A stretch of DNA of 6,662 nt from Spirochaetota bacterium (GTDB lineage Bacteria; Spirochaetota; Spirochaetia; Treponematales; Breznakiellaceae): NCBI GenBank assembly GCA_023406985.1, contig JAEXTK010000148.1, positions 1 to 6,662 of the forward strand, in the 5' to 3' direction. Under the pieces are notes generated by a model. That model worked only from the letters and a program-made list of their open reading frames with translations. It did no database searches and was not told the DNA's origin. The position numbers and the translations under genes were made by a program. Shown one piece after another: positions 1 through 5,097 of the stretch (position 1 is its first letter; each line of letters begins with the position of its first letter).

Positions 1-87
1 GGCGCGCCGCGACGTTCGACTCCCTCCAGCGAATAAAAAGGGCCCGCCATAAGGGGGGCCCGTCATCGCAGCGGCTGAAGGGAGTCG
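1..87 (-). repeat. Left copy of tRNA-3'-end plus terminator repeat
   Basis: This segment aligns with 239-326 almost base for base (87 against 88 bases). Its inner 24 bases (64-87) are identical to 303-326. Of these, 70-87 is the last 18 nucleotides of the tRNA-Gly gene on the minus strand, and 64-69 is the base sequence just beyond its 3' end. The segment then holds its own terminator (32-61) and, at 17-30, an inverted copy of the tRNA 3' end that pairs with 74-87 with one mismatch. No tRNA body precedes it, so it cannot encode a tRNA. The window starts within this repeat, so its left boundary is unknown. Confidence 0.85.
32..61 (-). terminator. Intrinsic terminator of the left repeat copy
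   Basis: On the minus strand a 9-base-pair GC stem (53-61 with 40-48, one internal mismatch at 46/55) closes a four-base loop at 49-52. It is followed by a T-rich tract, TTTTTATT (39-32). Architecture and position match the tRNA terminator at 273-298, but stem sequence and loop have diverged. This suggests the hairpin has been kept by function. No complete gene upstream of it obviously needs it. Confidence 0.75.
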
Positions 88-238
88 CCTTCCGCGCGTC
101 GGCGTCGTGCCGCCGCGCTCCAGGCCGCGTCCGAACGCTGCCGCGGCCATCCTGGCCGCTCATCCTCGCTCCGCTGCGCCTGAGGGCGCATCCGATAGGT
201 ATAGATGGTACTGGCGCGCTTACGCGCGCGGCGGAATC
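88..238. other. Gene-free, hairpin-rich spacer between the two repeat copies
   Basis: I see no convincing coding sequence here. The stretch contains four consecutive hairpins. 94-103 pairs with 109-118 (10 bp, one mismatch). 143-148 pairs with 154-159 (GCGGCC, perfect). 175-180 pairs with 185-190 (TGCGCC, perfect). 214-219 pairs with 224-229 (GCGCGC, perfect); read on the minus strand, that last one has a GTAA loop, a GNRA-type tetraloop. A single AT-richer patch near 193-209 reads TATACC on the minus strand and could be a weak -10 element, but I find no good -35 box. The stretch could be part of a structured RNA ending at 32, or an inert palindromic repeat. Confidence 0.5.
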
Positions 239-326
239 GGCGCGTTCGGACGTTCGACTCCCTTCAGCGGACAAAAAAAAGCCCGCCTACTGGCGGGCCA
301 GACATCGCAGCGGCTGAAGGGAGTCG
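239..326 (-). repeat. Right copy of tRNA-3'-end plus terminator repeat (contains the real tRNA end)
   Basis: This is the parental-looking copy, because 309-326 is the 3' end of the intact tRNA-Gly. Positions 252-268 are a perfect 17-base reverse complement of 313-329, the T-arm and acceptor strand of the tRNA. The terminator at 273-298 is thus nested inside a larger palindrome. The same architecture appears at 1-87, 239 bases away. Confidence 0.85.
273..298 (-). terminator. Intrinsic terminator of tRNA-Gly
   Basis: On the minus strand GCCCGCC (298-292), loop AGTA and GGCGGGC (287-281) form a perfect 7-bp stem. An uninterrupted run of eight T follows (280-273). It begins 10 bases after the tRNA discriminator base, so it ends the tRNA precursor. 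It would also end any read-through transcript arriving from mutY, since I see no terminator between mutY and the tRNA. Confidence 0.93.
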
Positions 327-380
327 AACCCTCGTCTCCAGCTTGGAAGGCTGGGGTAATAGCCGTTATACGACAGCCGC
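309..380 (-). tRNA. tRNA-Gly, anticodon UCC
   Basis: The minus strand folds into a full cloverleaf. The acceptor stem GCGGCTG (380-374) pairs with CAGCCGC (316-310), with discriminator T at 309. The D arm is GTAT (371-368) plus ATTAC (360-356). The anticodon stem CCAGC (354-350)/GCTGG (342-338) encloses loop CTTCCAA, with anticodon TCC at 347-345. The T arm GAGGG (333-329)/CCCTT (321-317) encloses TTCGACT. The overall pattern matches the bacterial tRNA-Gly(UCC) that reads GGA and GGG. The 3' CCA is not encoded (the next bases are GCG), so it must be added after transcription. A promoter at 559-588, a repeat-bearing leader and a terminator at 273-298 make it a single-gene unit. Confidence 0.96.
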
Positions 381-552
381 GATTTTACGTGTTCGCTCAC
401 GCGAACGATTTCAAGGTAGCTGTCGTTTGTCTCGCGCGGAGACGCGCTCGCCATACGACAGCCGCGATATACGTGTTCGCTCACGCGAACGATTTCAAGG
501 TAGCTGTCGTTTGTTCCTCGCAGGGGCGCTCGGACCAGACGACAGCCGCGAT
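368..552 (-). repeat. Two tandem ~84-bp leader repeats, each bearing a copy of the tRNA 5' end
   Basis: The 14-base block ending at the tRNA start (ATCGCGGCTGTCGT on the minus strand) occurs three times: 370-383 (overlapping the tRNA itself), 455-468 and 539-552, at spacings of 85 and 84. The copies at 368-383 and 453-468 agree over 16 bases. Between them, a 45-base block at 386-430 is repeated perfectly at 470-514. The remaining 28-base stretches (427-454 and 511-538) keep their length but differ in sequence. Each unit holds a GTTCGC/GCGAAC hairpin (391-406 and 475-490) with a GTGA loop on the minus strand. Expansion from the tRNA 5' edge is likely. No protein is encoded here. Confidence 0.9.
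381..552 (-). other. Structured leader of the tRNA-Gly precursor
   Basis: If the promoter at 559-588 starts transcription near 552, the precursor has a leader of about 170 nucleotides. It alternates GCTGTCGT and ACGACAGC: 546-539, 510-503, 462-455, 426-419, then the tRNA's own GCTGTCGT at 377-370. Each ACGACAGC can pair with the preceding copy (enclosing exactly 28 bases) or with the following one. The last, 426-419, could thus sequester nucleotides 4-11 of the tRNA. One 28-base loop also contains a GTCTC/GAGAC hairpin (429-433 with 439-443). Whether this delays RNase P cleavage or is only a by-product of duplication cannot be told from sequence. Confidence 0.55.
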
Positions 553-558
553 GAGGGG

Positions 559-588
559 AAAATAGCTCGAAAGGGAGGGGGGTGTCAA
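559..588 (-). promoter_or_regulatory. Sigma70-type promoter of tRNA-Gly
   Basis: On the minus strand a perfect -35 box TTGACA (588-583) and a -10 box TATTTT (564-559) are separated by 18 bases. The expected start is around 552, exactly where the first copy of the tRNA 5' block begins. The -35 box covers the mutY-like stop codon (587-585), so the promoter is embedded in the end of the upstream gene. Confidence 0.8.
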
Positions 589-1412
589 GGGATGGAATAG
601 CGGCCGGAGCGTTCGGCGACGAGGGAGTCGGAAGCCAGGCCGGAGAGGGCGGCGGAGAGGCGGTCGGGGGAGAGGCCGGTGCGCTCGGCGAGCTCGGCGA
701 GGTCGGCGGGACCTTCGGAGGCGAGGACTCTGAGGGCGGCGCCGCGGGCTTGGCGGAGGGAACCTTCGAAGCGGGATTGGCGCACGTAGTGGGCGCTCCG
801 CCGGTTGGGATTCGCGGTGAGGCGCTTGAGTGCGGCGCCGTAATCCATGAGGGCCCAGTGCCAGCGGCGGGGATCGCTTCGGTCCATCGCCAGCTCCAAG
901 ATGGGCAGGATTTCGGTATCCTTTACTCTCTCCCGGTCGGGAAAGAAAAAATGGAGGACGGCGGCTCGGATATTGGTCTCCACGAACGCCTGGTCCGCGC
1001 CGAAGGCGAAGCAGGCGATGGCCCGGGCCGCGTAGGGGCCGATGCCGCTCAGGGTCTCGAGGTCGGCGGGATCGGCGGGGACGCTGCCGCCGAAACGGGA
1101 GACGATCTGGGCCGCGGCGTCCCTGAGGAAACGGCCGCGCCGGTTGTATCCCAAGCCGCTCCACTCGCGGAGCACGGCATCGAGGGGGGCGGCGGCGAGG
1201 GCTGCGGGGGTCGGCCAAAGCCGGCTCCAGCGCTGCCAGTAGGGTATCACTCGTTCGGTCTGCGTCTGCTGGAGCATGACTTCAGATACCAGGATGAGCC
1301 AGGGGTCGCGCGTCTCCCTCCAAGGGAAGGATCGTCCCCGTTCCCGGTAGTGGTCGAGGACCGCCTGACGGAAGTCCGCGATCGCCGCGGGAGCGAACGG
1401 CGATCCGCTCAC
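585..1412 (-). CDS. mutY: MutY-like HhH-GPD DNA glycosylase lacking the Fe-S cluster
   Basis: This is a 275-residue base-excision repair enzyme of the HhH-GPD superfamily, closest to adenine glycosylase MutY, which removes A mispaired with 8-oxoguanine or G. SEVMLQQTQ (43-51) contains the MutY general-acid Glu (E44). LREWSGLGYNRR (81-92) and the hairpin LSGIGPYAARAI (121-132) follow. No lysine sits at the lyase position (Y127), as expected for a monofunctional glycosylase. Oddities: the usual catalytic Asp of the GPD motif is Glu (VETN, E145). The four cluster cysteines after ALMDYGA (187-193) are absent, the only cysteine being C134. The MutT-like C-terminal domain is replaced by about 50 residues resembling a winged helix (223-275). 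The GTG start overlaps the receptor stop by four bases, with GGAG (1419-1422) six bases upstream. Exact substrate specificity is uncertain. Confidence 0.85.
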   Translation of the reverse strand: MSGSPFAPAAIADFRQAVLDHYRERGRSFPWRETRDPWLILVSEVMLQQTQTERVIPYWQRWSRLWPTPAALAAAPLDAVLREWSGLGYNRRGRFLRDAAAQIVSRFGGSVPADPADLETLSGIGPYAARAIACFAFGADQAFVETNIRAAVLHFFFPDRERVKDTEILPILELAMDRSDPRRWHWALMDYGAALKRLTANPNRRSAHYVRQSRFEGSLRQARGAALRVLASEGPADLAELAERTGLSPDRLSAALSGLASDSLVAERSGRYSIP

Positions 1413-3649
1413 GCGGATCTCCGCGCTTCCAACATACGGCGGAGTTCGAGCGCGGCCTCCTTGCCGTCGTGGGAAACCTGGGCCAGGTTGCGGACGGATT
1501 CGGCTATCGCCTCGTTCTCGGCGGCGATGCCCCTGATGGAGGCGCGGAGCTCATCCGAGATGGCCACGAGTTCCTCCATGCGGCCCCTGATGCGATCGCC
1601 GTCCGCTTCTTGCCGTTCGGCCTCGGCCTTGATCGACGCGGATGCGGCCGAAAGCGCCTCGAGCGAAGCGCGCAGCGTATCGGTCGCGGCCCGCTGGGCG
1701 ATGAGGGATTCTCCCACGGAAGCGATGCCGGCCGAGGCGGCCTGGGCCCCGTCCGCCACCGCGACCAGGACGCCGCGGACGCGCCCGTTGGCGTCCACGC
1801 CGTTGCCGATCCGCCTGCCGATCTCCGCCACGGATTCCCGGATCCGCGCGGTCCGCTCGGCGGAGGCGGCGGCTAAGCTCTTTATCTCCGCCGCGATGAC
1901 CGCGAAACCCCGGCCGGAGGCCCCCGCGTGCGCAGCCTCGATGGCCGCGTTCATGGCCAGGAGGTTGGTCCGCTCGGCGAAATCCTCCACGGCGTCCACG
2001 ATGGACGAGATGCCGCCCGTCGTATCGCGGATGCGTTCCACGGATTCGTCGAGGGCGCGCATGGCGAGTCTCCCCTCGCCCGCGCCCGACTCCAGGCTCC
2101 GGGCGAAGCTGGCGGTGCGCTCGACGCTCGCGGCTACCGCCGCCGCCTCCTTCGCGACCACCGCGATGGCTGAGGCGGCCCCCTCGACGCCGCGGGCCTG
2201 CGCCTCGACGCCGGCGCGGACCGAACCCAACGAGGCGCCAAGGCTCCGCACCGACTCTTCGGAATCGGCGACGGCGGCGGCTTGCCGTTCGGCGTTCTCC
2301 CCGATGCGCGCGGCCGTTACCGCGAGCTTGCCGGCGGAAGAGGCTGCAGCGGCGGCGTCCCGATCGATCTCCGCGGCGAGCTCGGTGACCGAATCCGCGG
2401 TGCGTCCGATCCGCTCGACGTAGGCGCCGAGTTCGGCGGTCTTGTCCTTGACGTCGGCCGAATAACGCTCGAGCTCCGCATACAGGCGCGAGGACCGGAG
2501 CGTGAGCGTCACGAAGAGGGAAATGTTCATGCAGAAGAAGCCGATTCCCTGCAGCCACGCGAAGGGATCGATGCCGGCGGCCTTGTGCACGACGTCGTAG
2601 GTGCCGAAGACGACGCCGAGGGCCACGCCGACGAGGAGGGGGATGGATTCGCGGTCTCCGCGCAGGACGCCGCGAACGGTCACGAACACGATGAAGATGA
2701 TGGCCGCCTGGACGAACGCGAGTCCCGCGAGGAAGACCGTCGCGATGGCGGCCATGCTGTCCCTGGCGAGCAGGTACGCGATGAGGTTGCAGGCCGGAAT
2801 GACCGTCAGCGCCGCCGCGAACCAGCGAGGTCGCCGCAACTTGAAGTAGGCGACGAAGAAGGCGACGAGCGATGCCATGGAGAGGAGCAGGCAGGAATTG
2901 GTGAGGGCCTTGGTGAGGGTGAAGGAGAACAGCACGATATCCGAGCCGATGCCGAAGAAATAGAACGCGATGGAAAGGGACGCCAGGGCGTACCAGAGGT
3001 TGGTCCGTTCCACGCGGCGGGTAAGCCAGAGGACGAAGAAGTAGCTCCCGATGAAGGCGCAGAGGGCGGCCAGGATGGCGTACAGCTGATAGTTGAAGAA
3101 GGATCGGACCCTCCGTTCGAAGCGCTCGGCGTCGCCGTTTCCGATCGAAGGGGGGCTCAGGGACAAGATCGAGCTCGGAGCCTCCAGCCGTATGGCGATG
3201 ACGTTCTCCCCCGACTCGTTCATGAGCGACTCGGGGAGCAGGAAGGTGCTCACGTCGTTCGTCGGGACGGAATACGCGGGGAATCCGGAACCGCGGAGGC
3301 CGATCAGGGCCCCGTTCAGGTACACCTCCGCGGCGGCGTCGGGGCGGCCGAGCAAGAGATATCGCGGAGCGGGAATAGCGGCGGCGAAGCGGGTCCTGAT
3401 CCAGCAGCGACCGCCTTCCAGGGCGACCGTCGAGGGAAGTCCGATCGCGGTCCACGCCGCGTCGTCAAAGTCGGCGGCGGCGCGCTCGGCGCCGTCCCCG
3501 CCCGCGTAGAGCCACGCTCCGAGTTCGGAACGGACGCCGCGCCCCGCGCTGTTCCGGCTACCGGCACCTTCGGCGAGGAGCGGGACCGTGAGGAGGGAGG
3601 CAAGGAAAAGACCGATCGCGAGGGAAAGAACCGGACGATTTGAACTCAT
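1409..3649 (-). CDS. 7TM-DISM-like methyl-accepting chemotaxis protein
   Basis: This 746-residue membrane receptor probably signals to the CheA/CheW chemotaxis kinase. A signal peptide covers about 1-28. Residues 42-156 resemble the jelly-roll ligand-binding fold of glycoside-hydrolase family 2 (DFDDAAW 60-66, CWIRTRF 82-88, VYLNGALIG 109-117), so a carbohydrate ligand is plausible. Seven hydrophobic segments follow, at about 186-209, 217-235, 247-268, 276-294, 299-325, 336-350 and 364-386. A long alanine-rich coiled coil runs to the C-terminus, with the conserved signalling tip ERTNLLAMNAAIEAAHAG (559-576) and GRGFAVIAAEIK (579-590). There is no HAMP domain and no C-terminal NWETF-like tether. 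The ATG is supported by AAGGA (3655-3659) five bases upstream and a promoter just beyond. The gene is translationally coupled to the mutY-like gene. The ligand is unknown. Confidence 0.92.
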   Translation of the reverse strand: MSSNRPVLSLAIGLFLASLLTVPLLAEGAGSRNSAGRGVRSELGAWLYAGGDGAERAAADFDDAAWTAIGLPSTVALEGGRCWIRTRFAAAIPAPRYLLLGRPDAAAEVYLNGALIGLRGSGFPAYSVPTNDVSTFLLPESLMNESGENVIAIRLEAPSSILSLSPPSIGNGDAERFERRVRSFFNYQLYAILAALCAFIGSYFFVLWLTRRVERTNLWYALASLSIAFYFFGIGSDIVLFSFTLTKALTNSCLLLSMASLVAFFVAYFKLRRPRWFAAALTVIPACNLIAYLLARDSMAAIATVFLAGLAFVQAAIIFIVFVTVRGVLRGDRESIPLLVGVALGVVFGTYDVVHKAAGIDPFAWLQGIGFFCMNISLFVTLTLRSSRLYAELERYSADVKDKTAELGAYVERIGRTADSVTELAAEIDRDAAAAASSAGKLAVTAARIGENAERQAAAVADSEESVRSLGASLGSVRAGVEAQARGVEGAASAIAVVAKEAAAVAASVERTASFARSLESGAGEGRLAMRALDESVERIRDTTGGISSIVDAVEDFAERTNLLAMNAAIEAAHAGASGRGFAVIAAEIKSLAAASAERTARIRESVAEIGRRIGNGVDANGRVRGVLVAVADGAQAASAGIASVGESLIAQRAATDTLRASLEALSAASASIKAEAERQEADGDRIRGRMEELVAISDELRASIRGIAAENEAIAESVRNLAQVSHDGKEAALELRRMLEARRSA

Positions 3650-3665
3650 GGGGATCCTTTTTTTT

Positions 3666-3693
3666 AGTATAGCGTTCCCGATTTCCCCGTCAA
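3666..3693 (-). promoter_or_regulatory. Sigma70-type promoter of the chemoreceptor and mutY-like gene
   Basis: On the minus strand TTGACG (3693-3688) and TATACT (3671-3666) are separated by 16 bases. They lie just after the stop codon of the kinase-like gene. A run of eight A (3665-3658) follows the -10 box directly and runs into the ribosome-binding site AAGGA (3659-3655). The expected start therefore falls within the A-run, giving a leader of only about 10 bases. Slippage during initiation on such a tract is possible but speculative. This gives the receptor its own transcription apart from the murC operon. Confidence 0.75.
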
Positions 3694-3694
3694 T

Positions 3695-4234
3695 TCACGA
3701 CGCGTATTTCTCCCGCAAGGCCGCGATCACGAGGGCGGTGATGGCCGGCGGCGCGAGGTCGTCGACATCGATGACGAGATCGGCGAAGCCGTACTCGTCG
3801 GTGTCGATGCCGTAGAGCGACCGGTAGCGGCTATGGTCCTGGTGATCGCGCTCGGCGGTGAAGGCCGCGATGGCATCCAGGGAACCGCCCTCGCGGTTCT
3901 GGATCCTCCGCGCGCGGGTTTCGGGCGTCGCCCGCAGGTAGACCTTGAGGTCCGCCTCATCCAGGAGCCAGATGGCGAGCCGGGAACCGAGCACGCAGCC
4001 GCCGTCCTGCCGCGCGAGCGCTACCTGGCGTTCGTCCACGCTGCGATCCCAATAATCGTCGTCCTTCGCCCGGCGCAGGACCTCCTTGAGGGTGATGCCG
4101 TGTTCCTGGGCGAGGCTGCGGAAGGTGAAGTTGATGAACCGGAGGCCGAGCTCGTCGGCGACGAGCTTGCTCACCGTGGTGTTGCCGCATCCGCTTTTAC
4201 CGGAGATGGCGATTCGCGCTTCGCTGGTCTTCAT
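3695..4234 (-). CDS. Cytidylate-kinase-like P-loop NTPase
   Basis: This is a 179-residue protein of the cytidylate-kinase-like group, which would phosphorylate CMP/dCMP or a related nucleotide with ATP. The N-terminus RIAISGKSGCGNTTVSKLVA (7-26) is the P-loop strand and helix. DERQVALARQDGGCVLGSRLAIWLL (67-91) forms the core, DLKVYLRA (95-102) is a parallel strand, and the arginine-rich ETRARRIQNREG (105-116) looks like the LID. The canonical Walker A lysine is Asn here (N18), with the only loop lysine at K13. The start is fixed by a four-base ATGA overlap with yicC. The same frame stays open upstream to 4933, but that extension reads as low-quality Arg/Pro-rich sequence inside yicC. Only a weak Shine-Dalgarno (GAGA) is present, so translation is probably coupled. 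It could instead be a different small-molecule kinase. Confidence 0.83.
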   Translation of the reverse strand: MKTSEARIAISGKSGCGNTTVSKLVADELGLRFINFTFRSLAQEHGITLKEVLRRAKDDDYWDRSVDERQVALARQDGGCVLGSRLAIWLLDEADLKVYLRATPETRARRIQNREGGSLDAIAAFTAERDHQDHSRYRSLYGIDTDEYGFADLVIDVDDLAPPAITALVIAALREKYAS

Positions 4235-5097
4235 TCGATATTTCTCAATTGCTCGCGGATATTCTCGAGCGCATCCTTCATCGAGACCACCGCGCGTCCC
4301 ACCTCGAGGATCGGCGATTTGGATCCGATGGTATTGATCTCCCGGTTGATCTCCTGGCAGAGGAAATCCAGTTTTTTGCCGGGCGCGCCGTTGCGCTCCG
4401 CCTCGGCGCGGAATTCGCCGAGATGGGCGCGGAGACGCGCGAGTTCCTCGGAGATGGTGTATTTCATGAGGAGGACGGCCGTCTCGGCGAGCACGCGGTT
4501 CTCGTCCACCGCGTCGCCGAGCACCTCGCGGAACCGGGTGCGGATATTGTCGGTGATGGTGCGCTCGAGTTCCGGCACGTGCGCGGCGACCAGGGCGACG
4601 GCCTTCTCGATGGAATCGAGGTGGGACATGATATCCGCCTCGGTCGCCTTTCCCTCCCGGATACGGGAAGATTCGAATTGGGCGACGGCGTCGGCGAGCG
4701 CCGGTTCTATCGCCTGCCAGTACCGCTCCGGATCGCGCATCTTGTCCGTCAGGAGGACGCCCTCCAGGCCGAGGATGGTCGAGAGCCGCGGCTGTTCTTC
4801 GATGCCCAGGGAGGCGGCGAGTTTCTTGATGGCCTGGAAGTAGGCGGCGGCGGCGGCTTCGTCCACCGAGACGGTCACGTTGCCGCCGAGGTCTTTGGCC
4901 CGCACGGAGAGCTCGATCTTGCCGCGTTCGCACCGCGCGGCGACGTAATCCCTGAGCCGCCCTTCGAGCGGGGAAAGATAGGGCGGCAGATTCACGAAAA
5001 TCTCGAGGAAGCGGTTGTTGTAGCCCTTGATCTCCACGGACACGGAGAAACGGTCGTCGCTGCGCTCCTTGTATCCGTAGCCGGTCATGCTCTTCAT
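4231..5097 (-). CDS. yicC: YicC/YloC family endoribonuclease
   Basis: At 288 residues this is the usual length for YicC (E. coli YicC is about 287). The family has been described as RNases acting on small RNAs and other transcripts in the cytoplasm. The N-terminal YicC domain starts with the signature MKSMTGYG (1-8) and continues with KGYNNRFLEI (24-33) and RGKIEL (58-63). The C-terminal domain carries ISEELARLRAHLGEF (215-229), KKLDFLCQEINREINTIGSK (241-260) and the terminal REQLRNIE (281-288), all typical. The upstream Met at 5154 is rejected: the signature begins at 5097, AAGGAG lies six bases before that ATG (5104-5109), and the ATG overlaps the murC stop by four bases. It is sandwiched in ATGA overlaps with murC and the kinase-like gene. 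Confidence 0.95.
   Translation of the reverse strand: MKSMTGYGYKERSDDRFSVSVEIKGYNNRFLEIFVNLPPYLSPLEGRLRDYVAARCERGKIELSVRAKDLGGNVTVSVDEAAAAAYFQAIKKLAASLGIEEQPRLSTILGLEGVLLTDKMRDPERYWQAIEPALADAVAQFESSRIREGKATEADIMSHLDSIEKAVALVAAHVPELERTITDNIRTRFREVLGDAVDENRVLAETAVLLMKYTISEELARLRAHLGEFRAEAERNGAPGKKLDFLCQEINREINTIGSKSPILEVGRAVVSMKDALENIREQLRNIE

Noticed and set aside
64..326. attL/attR pair bounding an integrated phage or island
   Set aside because: The direct repeats enclose only about 239 bp with no integrase or cargo, so at most this is a scar.
382..414. TTGAAA (409-414) and TAAAAT (382-387) as a promoter right before the tRNA
   Set aside because: The spacing is 21 bases, and the -10 would end one base before the tRNA, placing the start inside it. 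The 559-588 promoter fits much better.
368..552. CRISPR array
   Set aside because: Only two 45-base repeats with no dispersed unique spacers of standard size, no cas genes, and the repeat contains tRNA sequence.
381..552. T-box or other known riboswitch
   Set aside because: No T-box sequence or glycine-riboswitch core is recognisable, and the downstream gene is a tRNA rather than a synthetase or transporter.
107..565. Plus-strand open frame of 152 codons at the left end
   Set aside because: It runs through the terminator, the tRNA and the tandem repeats. The repeated peptide VFAHANDFKVAVVC only mirrors the DNA repeat.
582..2423. Plus-strand open frame of 613 codons opposite the mutY-like gene and the chemoreceptor
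   Set aside because: It lies antisense to two genes with clear family motifs. Its translation is Gly/Ala/Ser-rich with no recognisable domain, as expected from third-position GC bias.
2282..3643. Plus-strand open frame of 453 codons opposite the receptor
   Set aside because: The translation is Gly/Glu/Asp/Arg-rich without motifs and is fully antisense to a convincing membrane receptor.
4235..4933. N-terminal extension of the kinase-like frame
   Set aside because: It overlaps yicC completely and reads as Arg/Pro/Gly-rich filler. The P-loop domain starts properly at the ATG at 4234 in the ATGA overlap.
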